DNA from: an uncultured Eubacteriales bacterium
GTDB lineage: Bacteria > Bacillota_I > Bacilli_A > RF39 > UBA660
Direction: 5' to 3'
Assembly: GCA_900319955.1 (NCBI GenBank)
Contig: ONQM01000025.1
Span: 1 to 42,376, forward strand
DNA: 42,376 nt
Numbering within the stretch: the first letter of the stretch is position 1; each line of letters opens with the position of its first letter. The translations under genes and the position numbers were made by a program. The notes under the pieces were generated by a model. It searched no databases. It was not told where the DNA came from and was given only the letters and a program-made list of their open reading frames with translations. Shown here one piece after another: positions 7,641 to 15,949 of this stretch.

Positions 7641-9002
7641 ATGACAAAGAAAGAAGAAATAAAAAAAGAAGTAATAAAAAAAGAAGTAATAAAAAAGGTT
7701 ATAAAAGGTGAAATGACACGCAAAGAAGCAATGGCAAAATTATATTTGTCACGCCAACAAGTATACAGACTAATAAAAAATTATTTAAAAAACGGAGACA
7801 AATGTTTTATTAATGGCAATAAAGGAAAGCAAAATAAAAATAGAATTGATAATACAGTGATTGAAAAAATACAAAATTTATATATTGAAGAATACTATGA
7901 TTATAATTTCATAGCATTTTACGAAGTACTTCAAGAAAAATATAAAGATGAATATGAAATATCATACTCATCCTTGTATAGAATGTTCCAAAGTGGCGAT
8001 ATTGTGTCGCCTCTAGCCCATAAAGGAACACTTAGATTATATAATGAAAAAATGGAAAATGCAATTTCAGATAAGACAGTTATTGATGAAAAATCTGAGA
8101 AAATATATGAATCACGACAAATAGCCATAGAAAAAGCACATACCAGAAGATCAAGTAATAGTTATGGTTTTGGTCAAGAAGTTCAAATGGATGCATGTGA
8201 AAATATTTGGTTTGGAGATAGAGTAACTTATTTACATCTTGCAGTAGATAAGGGAACTAAAAAAGTATTATTCGGTTGGTTTGAGTATGAAGAAATAACT
8301 AGAGGATACTTTGTATTGTTATATAATATAATAATAAATTATGGTATCCCAGCAAGAATTAAAACTGATAATAGAAATTCTTTTTCAAATCAGCAAAATA
8401 AAGTAGATACAACTCAATTTGGCACAATATGTGGTAAATTAGGCATAGAACTTATAACAACAAGTTCTCCAACAAGTAAGCCAAATGTGGAAAGAGAAAA
8501 TGGAACTTTTAAAAACAGATTAATTTCAGAATTAAGACATGAAGAAATTACTGATATTGATGCCGCAAATGCCTATGTTAATGAAAAATTTATTCCAAGA
8601 ATGAATAAAACTTTTTCGTTTGAAATTAATAAAAAAACAAGCAAAATGAAACCAAATAATTATACGGAAGAAGAATTGAATTTAATTATTTCAGAAAGAA
8701 AAGAAAGAATTATTGATAATGCTTCATCAATAAAATATGAAAATTATTACTACGTTCCTGTAAAATTAGATACTGGCGAACAAGTATGCTTTACAAAAGG
8801 TACTAAATGTATTGTTATACTGAGTTATCATGCTGAACTATGGTGTGAAATTGAAAATGTTTATTATAAATTATGTAAAATAGAAAAAAGAGAAACAGTT
8901 ATGAAAAAAGAAAAAGAAAATAATAAACCAATTGAAAAGAAAAAAACTATAGTACCTAAGAATACTCCTTGGAGAAAATTTAAAATTAATACAAGAATTT
9001 AA
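7641..9002 (+). CDS. ISNCY-family DDE transposase, copy 1
   Basis: 453 residues from the ATG at 7641 (AAAGGA upstream). It catalyses cut-and-paste or copy-out movement of the element. Residues 1-75 form a helix-turn-helix DNA-binding region (YLSRQQVYRLIKNYLKNG). The integrase-type catalytic core has D184 (VQMDACENIWFGD), D243 (KTDNRNSF) and E284 (NVERENGTFKNRL), spaced as in rve/DDE enzymes. TQFG before the Glu motif and the LHLAVDKGTKKVL strand match the ISNCY (ISDol1-like) group. A basic tail follows. The ORF is intact, so the element may be active. It is clearly related to, but not the same as, the transposase at 35922-37283. Confidence 0.85.
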   Translation: MTKKEEIKKEVIKKEVIKKVIKGEMTRKEAMAKLYLSRQQVYRLIKNYLKNGDKCFINGNKGKQNKNRIDNTVIEKIQNLYIEEYYDYNFIAFYEVLQEKYKDEYEISYSSLYRMFQSGDIVSPLAHKGTLRLYNEKMENAISDKTVIDEKSEKIYESRQIAIEKAHTRRSSNSYGFGQEVQMDACENIWFGDRVTYLHLAVDKGTKKVLFGWFEYEEITRGYFVLLYNIIINYGIPARIKTDNRNSFSNQQNKVDTTQFGTICGKLGIELITTSSPTSKPNVERENGTFKNRLISELRHEEITDIDAANAYVNEKFIPRMNKTFSFEINKKTSKMKPNNYTEEELNLIISERKERIIDNASSIKYENYYYVPVKLDTGEQVCFTKGTKCIVILSYHAELWCEIENVYYKLCKIEKRETVMKKEKENNKPIEKKKTIVPKNTPWRKFKINTRI

Positions 9003-9055
9003 TGCAATAAAATAAGAATTTTTTAAACATCTTGGGTTTATCGCTTATGGTTTTC

Positions 9056-9107
9056 CAAAAAAGGAACTAAAATAAAGAACTTAGCCAATGACCAAGTTCC
9101 TTTTTTG
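9056..9107. terminator. Bidirectional terminator after transposase copy 1
   Basis: Outer arms AAAAAAGGAAC / GTTCCTTTTTT with an alternative inner hairpin GAACTT...AAGTTC. Runs of A on one side and T on the other let it end both the transposase transcript and the opposite-strand small RNA. Confidence 0.65.
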
Positions 9108-9166
9108 TATAAACATATTTAAGTGCTCTGGTCGCTCCCCAGCGTTGCCATATCCCCTTAAATACG
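9058..9166 (-). ncRNA. Candidate IS-encoded structured small RNA, copy 1
   Basis: Opposite-strand unit between the transposase stop and the IS right end. An 8-bp outer stem (9157-9164 with 9116-9123) encloses 33 nt with the core GGCAAC-CTGG-GAG-GACC. Inside is a small hairpin CGCT-GGGG-AGCG (9133-9144 on the plus strand). Promoter-like boxes lie just upstream (9173-9200) and an intrinsic terminator just downstream. The second IS copy has the same layout with compensating changes in both stems (37318-37418). I do not recognise an Rfam family. Expression is inferred. Confidence 0.55.
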
Positions 9167-9172
9167 AAAATT

Positions 9173-9200
9173 AGTATAACATAATACTTCTATTTTGCAA
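9173..9200 (-). promoter_or_regulatory. Promoter of the copy 1 IS small RNA
   Basis: On the minus strand, TTGCAA (9195-9200), a 16-nt spacer and TATACT (9173-9178). Transcription would start near 9166, at the foot of the outer stem of the candidate RNA. Confidence 0.5.
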
Positions 9201-9210
9201 GAAAAACAAT

Positions 9211-9261
9211 GTAACATTTTTACTGATAAATGACGTATTATTTATGTAACATTTTTACTGA
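9211..9261 (-). repeat. Right-end double transposase site, copy 1
   Basis: GTAACATTTTTACTGA at 9211-9226 and 9246-9261, the inverted counterparts of the left-end pair, again 35 bp apart. Confidence 0.8.
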
Positions 9262-9264
9262 TAA

Positions 9265-9293
9265 TTCACATTTATGTAATTTTCTGATATACT
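9265..9293 (+). promoter_or_regulatory. Promoter of the SipW-type gene, with its -35 box in the IS end
   Basis: TTCACA (9265-9270, the last bases of the IS), a 17-nt spacer and TATACT (9288-9293). Both boxes match the sigma-A consensus at 5 of 6 positions. The start codon is at 9317. Confidence 0.55.
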
Positions 9294-9316
9294 ATCATTA
9301 TAGGGTAGATGATATT

Positions 9317-9862
9317 ATGAATGAAAATGTTAAAAATAATGGAAAATTTTTGAGTATTGGTCTTTCACTTCTTTTGATACTAGCTTTTGGAGTTAGTTAT
9401 GCTTATTATCAAGTAACATTAACTTCTAAGAATGATATTAATGTAACTGCTGGTACTCTTACTACGTCTTTTAATGAAGGAAAAGCCATTAGTCTTGCAA
9501 ATAGTGAACCAATGAAAGATGCTGATGGATTAACAACAAATGGTTATACTTTTACACTTAATAATACTGGTGATATTCCACTTAGTTATAATGTTTATTT
9601 AAATATTACTTCACATACTCTTCCACTTTCTAGTATTAAGTTTTCTATTTCTGATAGTGATGCTTATATGAGTCCTGTGCTTCTTTCTAGTTATACACTT
9701 GATAATAATAGAATAAATATTAAGAGTGGAACGTTAGAAGCTGGTGGATCTCAAAAGTATACTATTAAGCTTTGGATTGATGAGGGAGCAGATAGCAGTA
9801 CTTATTCAAAAGACTTTAATGCAAATATTAGCGTTGAAAGTACGCAAACGAATGTTAAGTAG
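9317..9862 (+). CDS. SipW-dependent secreted protein, TasA/camelysin-like
   Basis: 181 residues from the ATG at 9317. The upstream in-frame extension reads through the IS end and is not likely. The N-terminus is a SipW-type signal: basic NGKFLSIG, a hydrophobic run LSLLLILAFGVSYA, cleavage near AYA/YYQ, then a mature part opening LTSKNDINVTAGTL. This signature (GVSYAYYQ...N.VTAG.L) is shared by TasA, camelysin and other SipW-processed surface or fibre proteins. The mature region is a beta-sandwich rich in Ser, Thr and Asn, with the NTGDIPLSYNVYL motif typical of these folds. No metalloprotease motif is visible. A terminator follows at once, so it is monocistronic. Confidence 0.8.
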   Translation: MNENVKNNGKFLSIGLSLLLILAFGVSYAYYQVTLTSKNDINVTAGTLTTSFNEGKAISLANSEPMKDADGLTTNGYTFTLNNTGDIPLSYNVYLNITSHTLPLSSIKFSISDSDAYMSPVLLSSYTLDNNRINIKSGTLEAGGSQKYTIKLWIDEGADSSTYSKDFNANISVESTQTNVK

Positions 9863-9880
9863 AGGTTTTAACCTCTTTTT
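9861..9880 (+). terminator. Terminator after the SipW-type gene
   Basis: AGAGGTT-tt-AACCTCT (9861-9876), a 7-bp stem with a 2-nt loop followed by a T run; it overlaps the stop codon. Confidence 0.75.
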
Positions 9881-9897
9881 CTATTTGGAGGGATAAT

Positions 9898-10977
9898 ATG
9901 TTAGATGCTTCAAAAAATGTTTTAAAACTTATAGAAGATTGTGGATTTAAAGCATATATAGTTGGAGGATTTGTTAGAGATTATTTACTATCCAAGAAAT
10001 CAAATGATATTGATATTACAACAAATGCAACTCCAAGAGATGTTTTAAAAATTTTTCCTAATGCAGATATTTCTAATGAAAAGTTAGGTGTTGTTACGAT
10101 AAATTATAATGATGTAAGATTTGAAATAACAACATTTAGAATAGAATATGATTACGTTAATAATAGAAGACCAAGTAAAGTTTTATATACTGATAATTTG
10201 ATTGAGGATTTAAAAAGAAGAGATTTTACTATTAATGCTATTTGTATGGATAATAATGAAAATATAATTGATCCTTTAAATGGAAGAGATGATTTAAAGA
10301 GTCATACGTTAAGATGCATAGGGAATGCTAATATGAAGTTTCAAGAAGATGCTTTAAGAATACTTAGATGTATTAGATTTGCAACAAGTCTTAATTTTAA
10401 TATTGATGAAGAAGCACTTAATGCAATAAAGGAGAATAAAGATTTACTTAAAAACATATCTTATGATGTAAAGAGGCATGAACTTGATAAAATATTTACA
10501 TCTAGTAATGCTATTTATGGAATAAAACTTATTTTAAATTTAGATCTTGATAAAAGTTTAGAACTTAATAATTTAAATAAAGTTACTTATACTGATTCTT
10601 TAATGGGTGTATGGGCTGTTATTGATACTTGCAAATATCATTTTACAAAGATTGAGTCTCAGGAAATTGAATCAATTAAAATGTGCTTAAAGCTTGATAA
10701 TTCTGATCCTTATGTTCTTTATAAGTATGGTCCTTATTTTAATTTTGTTGCTTCTTCTATTAAGCATGATAATATTAATACTGATTTACTTTATAAAAAT
10801 TTGGTTATACATTCTTTTTCAGATATAGATATATCTATTAATGATATTGTTAATATTATTAATAATAAAGATGTTTCTTTAAGTGATGTTAAAGCTGATA
10901 TAGAAAAGCAGATTTTATATAAGAGTCTTACTAATAATCGTAAAGAAATAGTAAAATATATTATTTCAAATTATTAA
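9898..10977 (+). CDS. cca: CCA-adding enzyme (tRNA nucleotidyltransferase)
   Basis: Adds or repairs the 3'-CCA of tRNAs. 359 residues, class II type. The nucleotidyltransferase head carries YIVGGFVRDYLL and the metal site NDIDITTNATP (DxD). The flexible neck includes RRDFTINAI and the EDALRILRCIRFAT motif. The C-terminal helical part is more divergent and shorter than in Bacillus. The SD GGAGGG is at good spacing. In Bacillus, cca also lies in the dnaD-nth neighbourhood, which supports orthology. The tRNA-Gly gene in this window already encodes CCA, so here the enzyme may act on other tRNAs or in repair. Confidence 0.92.
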   Translation: MLDASKNVLKLIEDCGFKAYIVGGFVRDYLLSKKSNDIDITTNATPRDVLKIFPNADISNEKLGVVTINYNDVRFEITTFRIEYDYVNNRRPSKVLYTDNLIEDLKRRDFTINAICMDNNENIIDPLNGRDDLKSHTLRCIGNANMKFQEDALRILRCIRFATSLNFNIDEEALNAIKENKDLLKNISYDVKRHELDKIFTSSNAIYGIKLILNLDLDKSLELNNLNKVTYTDSLMGVWAVIDTCKYHFTKIESQEIESIKMCLKLDNSDPYVLYKYGPYFNFVASSIKHDNINTDLLYKNLVIHSFSDIDISINDIVNIINNKDVSLSDVKADIEKQILYKSLTNNRKEIVKYIISNY

Positions 10978-11014
10978 ATTTTGTGTTAGTATAGTTGAAA
11001 AGAGGTGATTATAC

Positions 11015-11674
11015 ATGGATAATGTCAGAGAAATTGTTAAAAATGGTAGTATTGTACTTCCTCTTTATTTGCTTAAAAATTATAAAGAACTTAATTTAGA
11101 ATTAAATGAATTTATTTTTCTTATGTATTTATATAATAAAGGTAATAATATTCCTCTTAATCCTAAACTTTTTAGTGAGGAGCTTGGAGTAGATAGTAAG
11201 GAAATAATGATTTTAATTGATACTCTTTCAACTAAACATTTAATAGAAGATAAAGTTATTAAAAATGATAAAAATATAAGTGAAGAAGTTTTATCTTTAG
11301 ATTTATTTTATGATAAGTATTCTAATTTAATTGTTTCAAATATAAATGAAAAAGATAAAGATAACACTGATATATTTGATTTTATTCAGAAAGAATTTGG
11401 AAGAACTTTGGCATCAACTGAATATGAAGTTATTAAAGCTTGGATTGATGATGGAAATAGCGAAGAAGTCATTAAAGAAGCTGTTAAAGAGGCAATTATT
11501 AATGGTGTGAGTAATCTTAGATATATTGATAAAATTCTCTTAGAATGGCGAAAAAAGGGCATTAAAACAGCTGCTGATGTTGAAAAAAATAGAAAGAATT
11601 ATAGAAAAAAGGAAGAAGAGAGTGAAGAGAAGATATTTGATTATGACTGGATGGATGATTCTATAGATGAATAG
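11015..11674 (+). CDS. dnaD: DnaD-domain replication initiation protein
   Basis: Primosomal protein that acts with DnaB/DnaI-type loaders at origins and restart sites. 219 residues, close to the Bacillus length. The N-terminal winged-helix region (about 1-95) contains PLNPKLFSEELGV. The DnaD C-terminal domain (about 120-190) shows FGRTLASTEYEVIKAWID and the signature YIDKILLEWRKKGI. An acidic tail ends the protein. SD AGAGGTGA precedes the ATG. It overlaps nth by 8 nt, the same pairing as in Bacillus. Confidence 0.9.
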   Translation: MDNVREIVKNGSIVLPLYLLKNYKELNLELNEFIFLMYLYNKGNNIPLNPKLFSEELGVDSKEIMILIDTLSTKHLIEDKVIKNDKNISEEVLSLDLFYDKYSNLIVSNINEKDKDNTDIFDFIQKEFGRTLASTEYEVIKAWIDDGNSEEVIKEAVKEAIINGVSNLRYIDKILLEWRKKGIKTAADVEKNRKNYRKKEEESEEKIFDYDWMDDSIDE

Positions 11675-12305
11675 AGAAAAAATAGTAGAAGATTATTTGG
11701 ATTCTTTGATTCCTAATCCTTATTGTTCTTTAAATTTTAGTACTGATTATGAACTTTTAATTGCAATAGTTTTAAGTGCTCAGACAACTGATAAAAGAGT
11801 AAATGTAATAACTTGTGTATTATTTAATAAGTATAAATCACTTGATGCTCTTTCTAAGGCTGATATTAATGATGTAATTAGTATATTAAGACCTCTTGGA
11901 AATTTTAGAAAGAAAGCTTATTATGTTATAGAAATATCTAACATTTTACATAATAAGTTTAATGATAAAGTACCAAAGGATAGAAAGGTACTTGAGAGTT
12001 TTCCAGGAGTTGGCAGAAAGACGGCTAACGTATTTTTAATTGAATATTATAATGAAAGTTTAATGGCTGTTGATACACATGTTGAAAGGGTGAGTAAGAG
12101 GCTTGGACTTGCAAAAGACGTTGATAATGTTTTAGAGGTTGAGAAAAAGCTTTCCCGTAAGTTTGATAAATCAAAGCTTGGAATAAGGCATAAACAAATG
12201 GTTTTATTTGGAAGATATTATTGTACTGCTAAAAGTCCTAAATGTTCTTTATGTGGGCTTAAAAATATATGTAAATATTATAAAAAAAATATCACACTTA
12301 AGTGA
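11667..12305 (+). CDS. nth: Endonuclease III, DNA glycosylase/AP lyase
   Basis: Removes oxidised pyrimidines and cleaves at the abasic site. 212 residues, full length. The helix-hairpin-helix LESFPGVGRKTANV holds the catalytic Lys and VDTHVERVSKRLG the catalytic Asp. The [4Fe-4S] cluster ligands are C-x6-C-x2-C-x5-C at the C-terminus (CTAKSPKCSLCGLKNIC). The start codon lies within the end of dnaD. The TGA stop sits inside the terminator hairpin. Confidence 0.95.
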   Translation: MNREKIVEDYLDSLIPNPYCSLNFSTDYELLIAIVLSAQTTDKRVNVITCVLFNKYKSLDALSKADINDVISILRPLGNFRKKAYYVIEISNILHNKFNDKVPKDRKVLESFPGVGRKTANVFLIEYYNESLMAVDTHVERVSKRLGLAKDVDNVLEVEKKLSRKFDKSKLGIRHKQMVLFGRYYCTAKSPKCSLCGLKNICKYYKKNITLK

Positions 12306-12314
12306 TATTTTTTT
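12282..12314. terminator. Bidirectional terminator between nth and ponA
   Basis: The stem ATATCAC/GTGATAT is extended by eight A and seven T residues (12282-12295 with 12302-12314). It works in both directions between convergent genes and contains the nth stop codon. Confidence 0.85.
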
Positions 12315-15252
12315 ATGGAGTTTGATTTGAGTCAGTACCAGTTCCACTTGATCCATTATTTTTCTTTGGTAATGTAATTGTTACTGTGTCTCCATCTGAA
12401 ACTTCATATTTATCTGCTGTTGCAGTACTAGAAGATACATCACATACGTTTGATTGATCACTAACTCCTACAAGTAAATCAGATATGTTTACTGTGTATT
12501 TTCCATTACCTTTTACTGTTCCTGTTTTTGTTCTTGGACTTGAATAAAGATCTGTTCCATTACATTTATATATTACTTTGTATGTTATTTGTTTTGTTTC
12601 TTCTTCAGCTTTTACTGAAATTTCCGCTCCATCTGATGCTAAAGCATTATAGCTTTCATATGTTGCAACTACTTTATATTTTACTGTTCCATTACCTGGA
12701 TTTGTATCAGTATATGTTGTTCCATCTACGACTTTTAGAAGTGTATTTCCTCTATAAACGTTATAAACTATTTTTCCATATCCATTATTTGATGGGGCTG
12801 TAACTCCTGTCCAAGTAAGTACAACTTTTCCACTTGAGTATGTTCCACTTAAGTTTGTTGGATTTGGAAGTTTAACATCATCTTCTACATTGCTTGATGC
12901 ACTATTTGGTAAGTTATCTTTTAGGAATAGTTCTGATACTACTGGACCTGTATATCCATCAGGTGCTTGACGTGCTGGATTGGTTCCTGAAATTATGTTT
13001 ATTCTTTCAACTGTATCTGGCATTTTAAAGTCTTCTTTATTTTGTTCAAATGCATTTGCTAATGCTTTAAATTCTTTATCTTTTGCAATTGTTGCTGGTA
13101 TATTTCTTAATACATACTGACTATTTTCATTTGAGTCATATCCATACCACATTGATATAACTGTTTTTGTTGTATAGCCAACAACCCATGAATCTCTTAT
13201 TGCATCTGCTGGTAAGCCTCTTGCTTTTACTGTTGCATCATCAAAGTTTGTTGTTCCTGTTTTTGCTGCCACATTTTTAATTGAACCTCCAGTTAGTTGT
13301 ACATCTTGAAGTACACTTGAAATCATATATGCTGTTGCTTCACTCATCATTTTTCTTTTTACTTCTTTATGTTTTACTGTTTCTCCCGTTTGTCTATAAG
13401 TAAAGTGATCAACTGTATATGGTTCATAGTATGTTCCACCATTTGAGAATGCTGCATATGCTGCGGCCATTTGCATTGGTGTTGCACCTGGAGAGAATGC
13501 TCCGATTGAATGTGCTTCAAATATTTTTGTTGGTTTTTTTGTTTCTTTTTCATTTTCTTTGCTTATACATAAATCTTTATCTCTATCGTATGTATAACCA
13601 GTATTGTTCTTTCCACATATTTCTGGTGTTATTCCAAGTCCTGTTACAAATTCTTTAATTTTGTTATTGTCATTTTTTTGGAATGCTTTTAATGCTGGTA
13701 TGTTACGTGATGTTGATAATGCTTTTCTTAATGTTATAGCACCATAATATCCGTTATCCCAGTCACTTATTGATGTTCCATCTGAATATGAGTATGGTGT
13801 ATCTTCAAATAATTTGTAACTATTATCACCATCTTGATATCCAAATGTTGACCATTTACCATATTCAAATCCTGGACCATAATCAAATATTGGCTTTGCA
13901 GTTGATCCTATTTGTCTAAATGCACTTGTTGCTCTTATTGTGTCTCCTGCATTTCTATTTCTTCCTGCACCTACTGCAAGTACTTTTCCTGATCCTGAAT
14001 CAAGTATTGTTATACCTGTTTGTATTTTATCATCTTTCCATGTATAAGTTTTTCCACTTTCTACATCATTTACAATATCTTGTTTTGATGTATCTAAGTT
14101 TGTGTATATTTTTACAGATGTTGTTTTAGGATTAATTTCATATTTATCTTGCATTTCTTCAATTACTGTATCTATATAGTCTTGATATTTTCCACCTTCT
14201 CTTGATGTTCCACCTGATGCATCTTTTGTAAGTGATTCAACCGGTATACTATTTGCTTCTATTTCTTCATCTTTTGTTATGTATCCATGTCTTTCCATTA
14301 AGTATAAAACTGTTTTTCTTCTTGCTGCTGCATTTTCTGGATATGCTGTTGGTCTATAACTATTTGGTGCTTTAAACATTCCTGCAATTATTGCTGCTTC
14401 ACTTAGGTTTAAGTCGCTTACATCTTTATTGAAGTATGCTTTTGATGCTTCTTCAACTCCATATATCATTCCACCAAGTGGGTGGTTATTTACATAAAAC
14501 TCTATTATTTCTTCTTTTGTGTATTTCTTTTCTAGTTTGAATACTGCTAAATATATATCTGTAAATTTTCTTATTATTCCTTTAATTCCTGTTGACTCAC
14601 TACTTGTAAATGCATTTTTTATAACTTGCATTGAAAGAGTAGATGCACCACCTGCACTTGATCTTCCCATTAACTGTCCAATTGTTGCTTTTGCAAAACG
14701 TGGAGCATCAAATCCATTATGTTCAAAGAATCTTGAGTCTTCTGTTGAAACTAATGCATCAACTAGTACTTCTGGTAGATCGTTATATGATACTTTTTCA
14801 CGTTTCTCATCACCAAGACGAGTTATTTCTTTTCCATCTTTATCATATATAATTGATATTTCTTTTGTGTTTAAGTTATCAACATTAAATTTTGGTGCAT
14901 TAATTGTTATATATATTAAGAATGCTCCAAAAAGTATCATTATTAATATAAATAGTGTTAGAAATATTATTAAGAATATGTTTAATATCTTTCTTTTCTT
15001 TGTATCTTTTTTTGTTGATTTAACAAGATAGGCAAGCCCTGATATTATAAGTAGCATTATTGCTGCACAAAGTGTTACTAAAAATCCCATCTTTAATGCG
15101 CATAGTGCAAGTATAAATACGCATATTACAAACCATGCTATCCATAGATTGCTTGATTTTTCTTCTTCTATTTTTTCTTTTTTTAAATTTACTTTTCCAT
15201 ATGTTTTTGTTTTACCTAAATTCTTTTCCCTTTTATTTATTCTTTTAGCCAT
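12313..15252 (-). CDS. ponA: Class A penicillin-binding protein 1A, with a FN3-like tail
   Basis: Bifunctional glycosyltransferase/transpeptidase that polymerises and cross-links peptidoglycan. About 979 residues from MAKRINKREK, which has GGAGG 8 nt upstream; a start 15 nt further up would lack an SD. A basic cytoplasmic head is followed by hydrophobic segments (about 40-70 and 90-115, more than the usual single anchor). The GT51 domain has E171 in TEDSRFFEHNGFD. The transpeptidase has S450-x-x-K453 (GSTAKP), SRN in ALSTSRNIP and K664-T-G. A fibronectin-III-like module (about 795-885) and a second beta domain follow, then a Ser/Gly/Thr-rich end. The SD overlaps the stop of recU, as in the conserved recU-ponA operon. 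Confidence 0.95.
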   Translation of the reverse strand: MAKRINKREKNLGKTKTYGKVNLKKEKIEEEKSSNLWIAWFVICVFILALCALKMGFLVTLCAAIMLLIISGLAYLVKSTKKDTKKRKILNIFLIIFLTLFILIMILFGAFLIYITINAPKFNVDNLNTKEISIIYDKDGKEITRLGDEKREKVSYNDLPEVLVDALVSTEDSRFFEHNGFDAPRFAKATIGQLMGRSSAGGASTLSMQVIKNAFTSSESTGIKGIIRKFTDIYLAVFKLEKKYTKEEIIEFYVNNHPLGGMIYGVEEASKAYFNKDVSDLNLSEAAIIAGMFKAPNSYRPTAYPENAAARRKTVLYLMERHGYITKDEEIEANSIPVESLTKDASGGTSREGGKYQDYIDTVIEEMQDKYEINPKTTSVKIYTNLDTSKQDIVNDVESGKTYTWKDDKIQTGITILDSGSGKVLAVGAGRNRNAGDTIRATSAFRQIGSTAKPIFDYGPGFEYGKWSTFGYQDGDNSYKLFEDTPYSYSDGTSISDWDNGYYGAITLRKALSTSRNIPALKAFQKNDNNKIKEFVTGLGITPEICGKNNTGYTYDRDKDLCISKENEKETKKPTKIFEAHSIGAFSPGATPMQMAAAYAAFSNGGTYYEPYTVDHFTYRQTGETVKHKEVKRKMMSEATAYMISSVLQDVQLTGGSIKNVAAKTGTTNFDDATVKARGLPADAIRDSWVVGYTTKTVISMWYGYDSNENSQYVLRNIPATIAKDKEFKALANAFEQNKEDFKMPDTVERINIISGTNPARQAPDGYTGPVVSELFLKDNLPNSASSNVEDDVKLPNPTNLSGTYSSGKVVLTWTGVTAPSNNGYGKIVYNVYRGNTLLKVVDGTTYTDTNPGNGTVKYKVVATYESYNALASDGAEISVKAEEETKQITYKVIYKCNGTDLYSSPRTKTGTVKGNGKYTVNISDLLVGVSDQSNVCDVSSSTATADKYEVSDGDTVTITLPKKNNGSSGTGTDSNQTP

Positions 15253-15253
15253 T

Positions 15254-15838
15254 TTATATTCCTCCATTTTTTCTTAATGCTTCTAAGTAGTCTAGTCTTG
15301 GTTGATATTTTATTTTTATTTTATATCCTTTTTTTCTCATATATGATATTGGAATAGATTTTCTTTTATTTTCTTTCATGAAGTCAAGCAGGTCTTTTTC
15401 CATTAGAATAAACGTTTCTTCAAGACGTGTGAATCTTATTATTAAAAATGCTACTCCTTTATGTCTATATATGTTTTCTAGGTGTTTTAACTGATGTGAA
15501 TGAATGTTTCCAAGTGGAAATGATGTTAAAGATGTTGTTTCTTTTGCTTCAAAGTCTATGTATTTTCCTTTATATATTCCATTATAGTCTGTTGTTGATG
15601 GCATATCAAAGTATGCTTCTTTTATTTTTCCTATCTTATAGTCAACTTTTACAAGTTTGATTGGAGTAGGCTTTTTATATATGTATGCAATATCTTTTTC
15701 TCTATAATAGGAATTTGTTACGTTCAAATCATCCTCGAGTCCCATACCTCTTTTAGTATAGTTTATTTTTGTTGTTTTATCATTTGATGTTTTATTTTTT
15801 ATTCCTTTTTCTTTAACAATTCCTTCTGGGTACTTCAT
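15254..15838 (-). CDS. recU: Holliday junction resolvase RecU
   Basis: Cuts four-way junctions during recombination and modulates RecA. 194 residues, near the Bacillus length. The conserved N-terminal G-x-G-LEDDLNVTNSYY region is present, then the nuclease core TTDYNGIYKGKYIDFEAKET with the D...E-x-K metal site, and IHSHQL. It is the first gene of the recU-ponA operon (stop and next SD overlap). It is divergent from gpsB, and a 111-bp gap carries both promoters. Confidence 0.93.
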   Translation of the reverse strand: MKYPEGIVKEKGIKNKTSNDKTTKINYTKRGMGLEDDLNVTNSYYREKDIAYIYKKPTPIKLVKVDYKIGKIKEAYFDMPSTTDYNGIYKGKYIDFEAKETTSLTSFPLGNIHSHQLKHLENIYRHKGVAFLIIRFTRLEETFILMEKDLLDFMKENKRKSIPISYMRKKGYKIKIKYQPRLDYLEALRKNGGI

Positions 15839-15893
15839 TTAATCACCTATTTAGTATTATACTATAACTTTTTAAATTTTACTATAAGTTTGA

Positions 15894-15939
15894 TTGACAA
15901 ATATCAATCCTTTTGCAATAATATTAATATAAAGGATTG
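15894..15939 (+). promoter_or_regulatory. gpsB promoter with a 9-bp inverted repeat across the -10 region
   Basis: TTGACA (15894-15899), a 17-nt spacer and AATAAT (15917-15922). An inverted repeat CAATCCTTT (15905-15913) / AAAGGATTG (15931-15939) brackets the -10 box and the likely start site. This layout fits a repressor operator, or a leader hairpin if transcription starts further upstream. Confidence 0.6.
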
Positions 15940-15949
15940 GTGAGATATT

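Larger units (their letters stand above)
7527..9270 (+). mobile_element. ISNCY-type insertion sequence, copy 1 (about 1.74 kb)
   Basis: Defined by inverted ends starting TGTGA (7527) and ending TCACA (9270). Each end carries two copies of a 16-bp site (TCAGTAAAAATGTTAC). It holds one transposase gene, an internal terminator before it, and a structured RNA unit on the opposite strand near the right end. It lies between HU and a SipW-type gene. A related but diverged element occupies 35760-37558. A target duplication is not obvious. Confidence 0.8.

Noticed and set aside
7536-9261. 35-bp-spaced repeats as a possible CRISPR array
   Set aside because: Only two copies at each end, inverted between ends and flanking a transposase; these are IS end sites.
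9317-9862. Camelysin-type protease activity for the SipW-dependent protein
   Set aside because: No metal-binding HExxH-like motif is visible; only the signal and fold resemble the family.
12528-15031. Several plus-strand open frames inside the ponA region
   Set aside because: They are Leu/Phe/His-rich antisense frames of a gene with intact catalytic motifs on the minus strand and have no SD.
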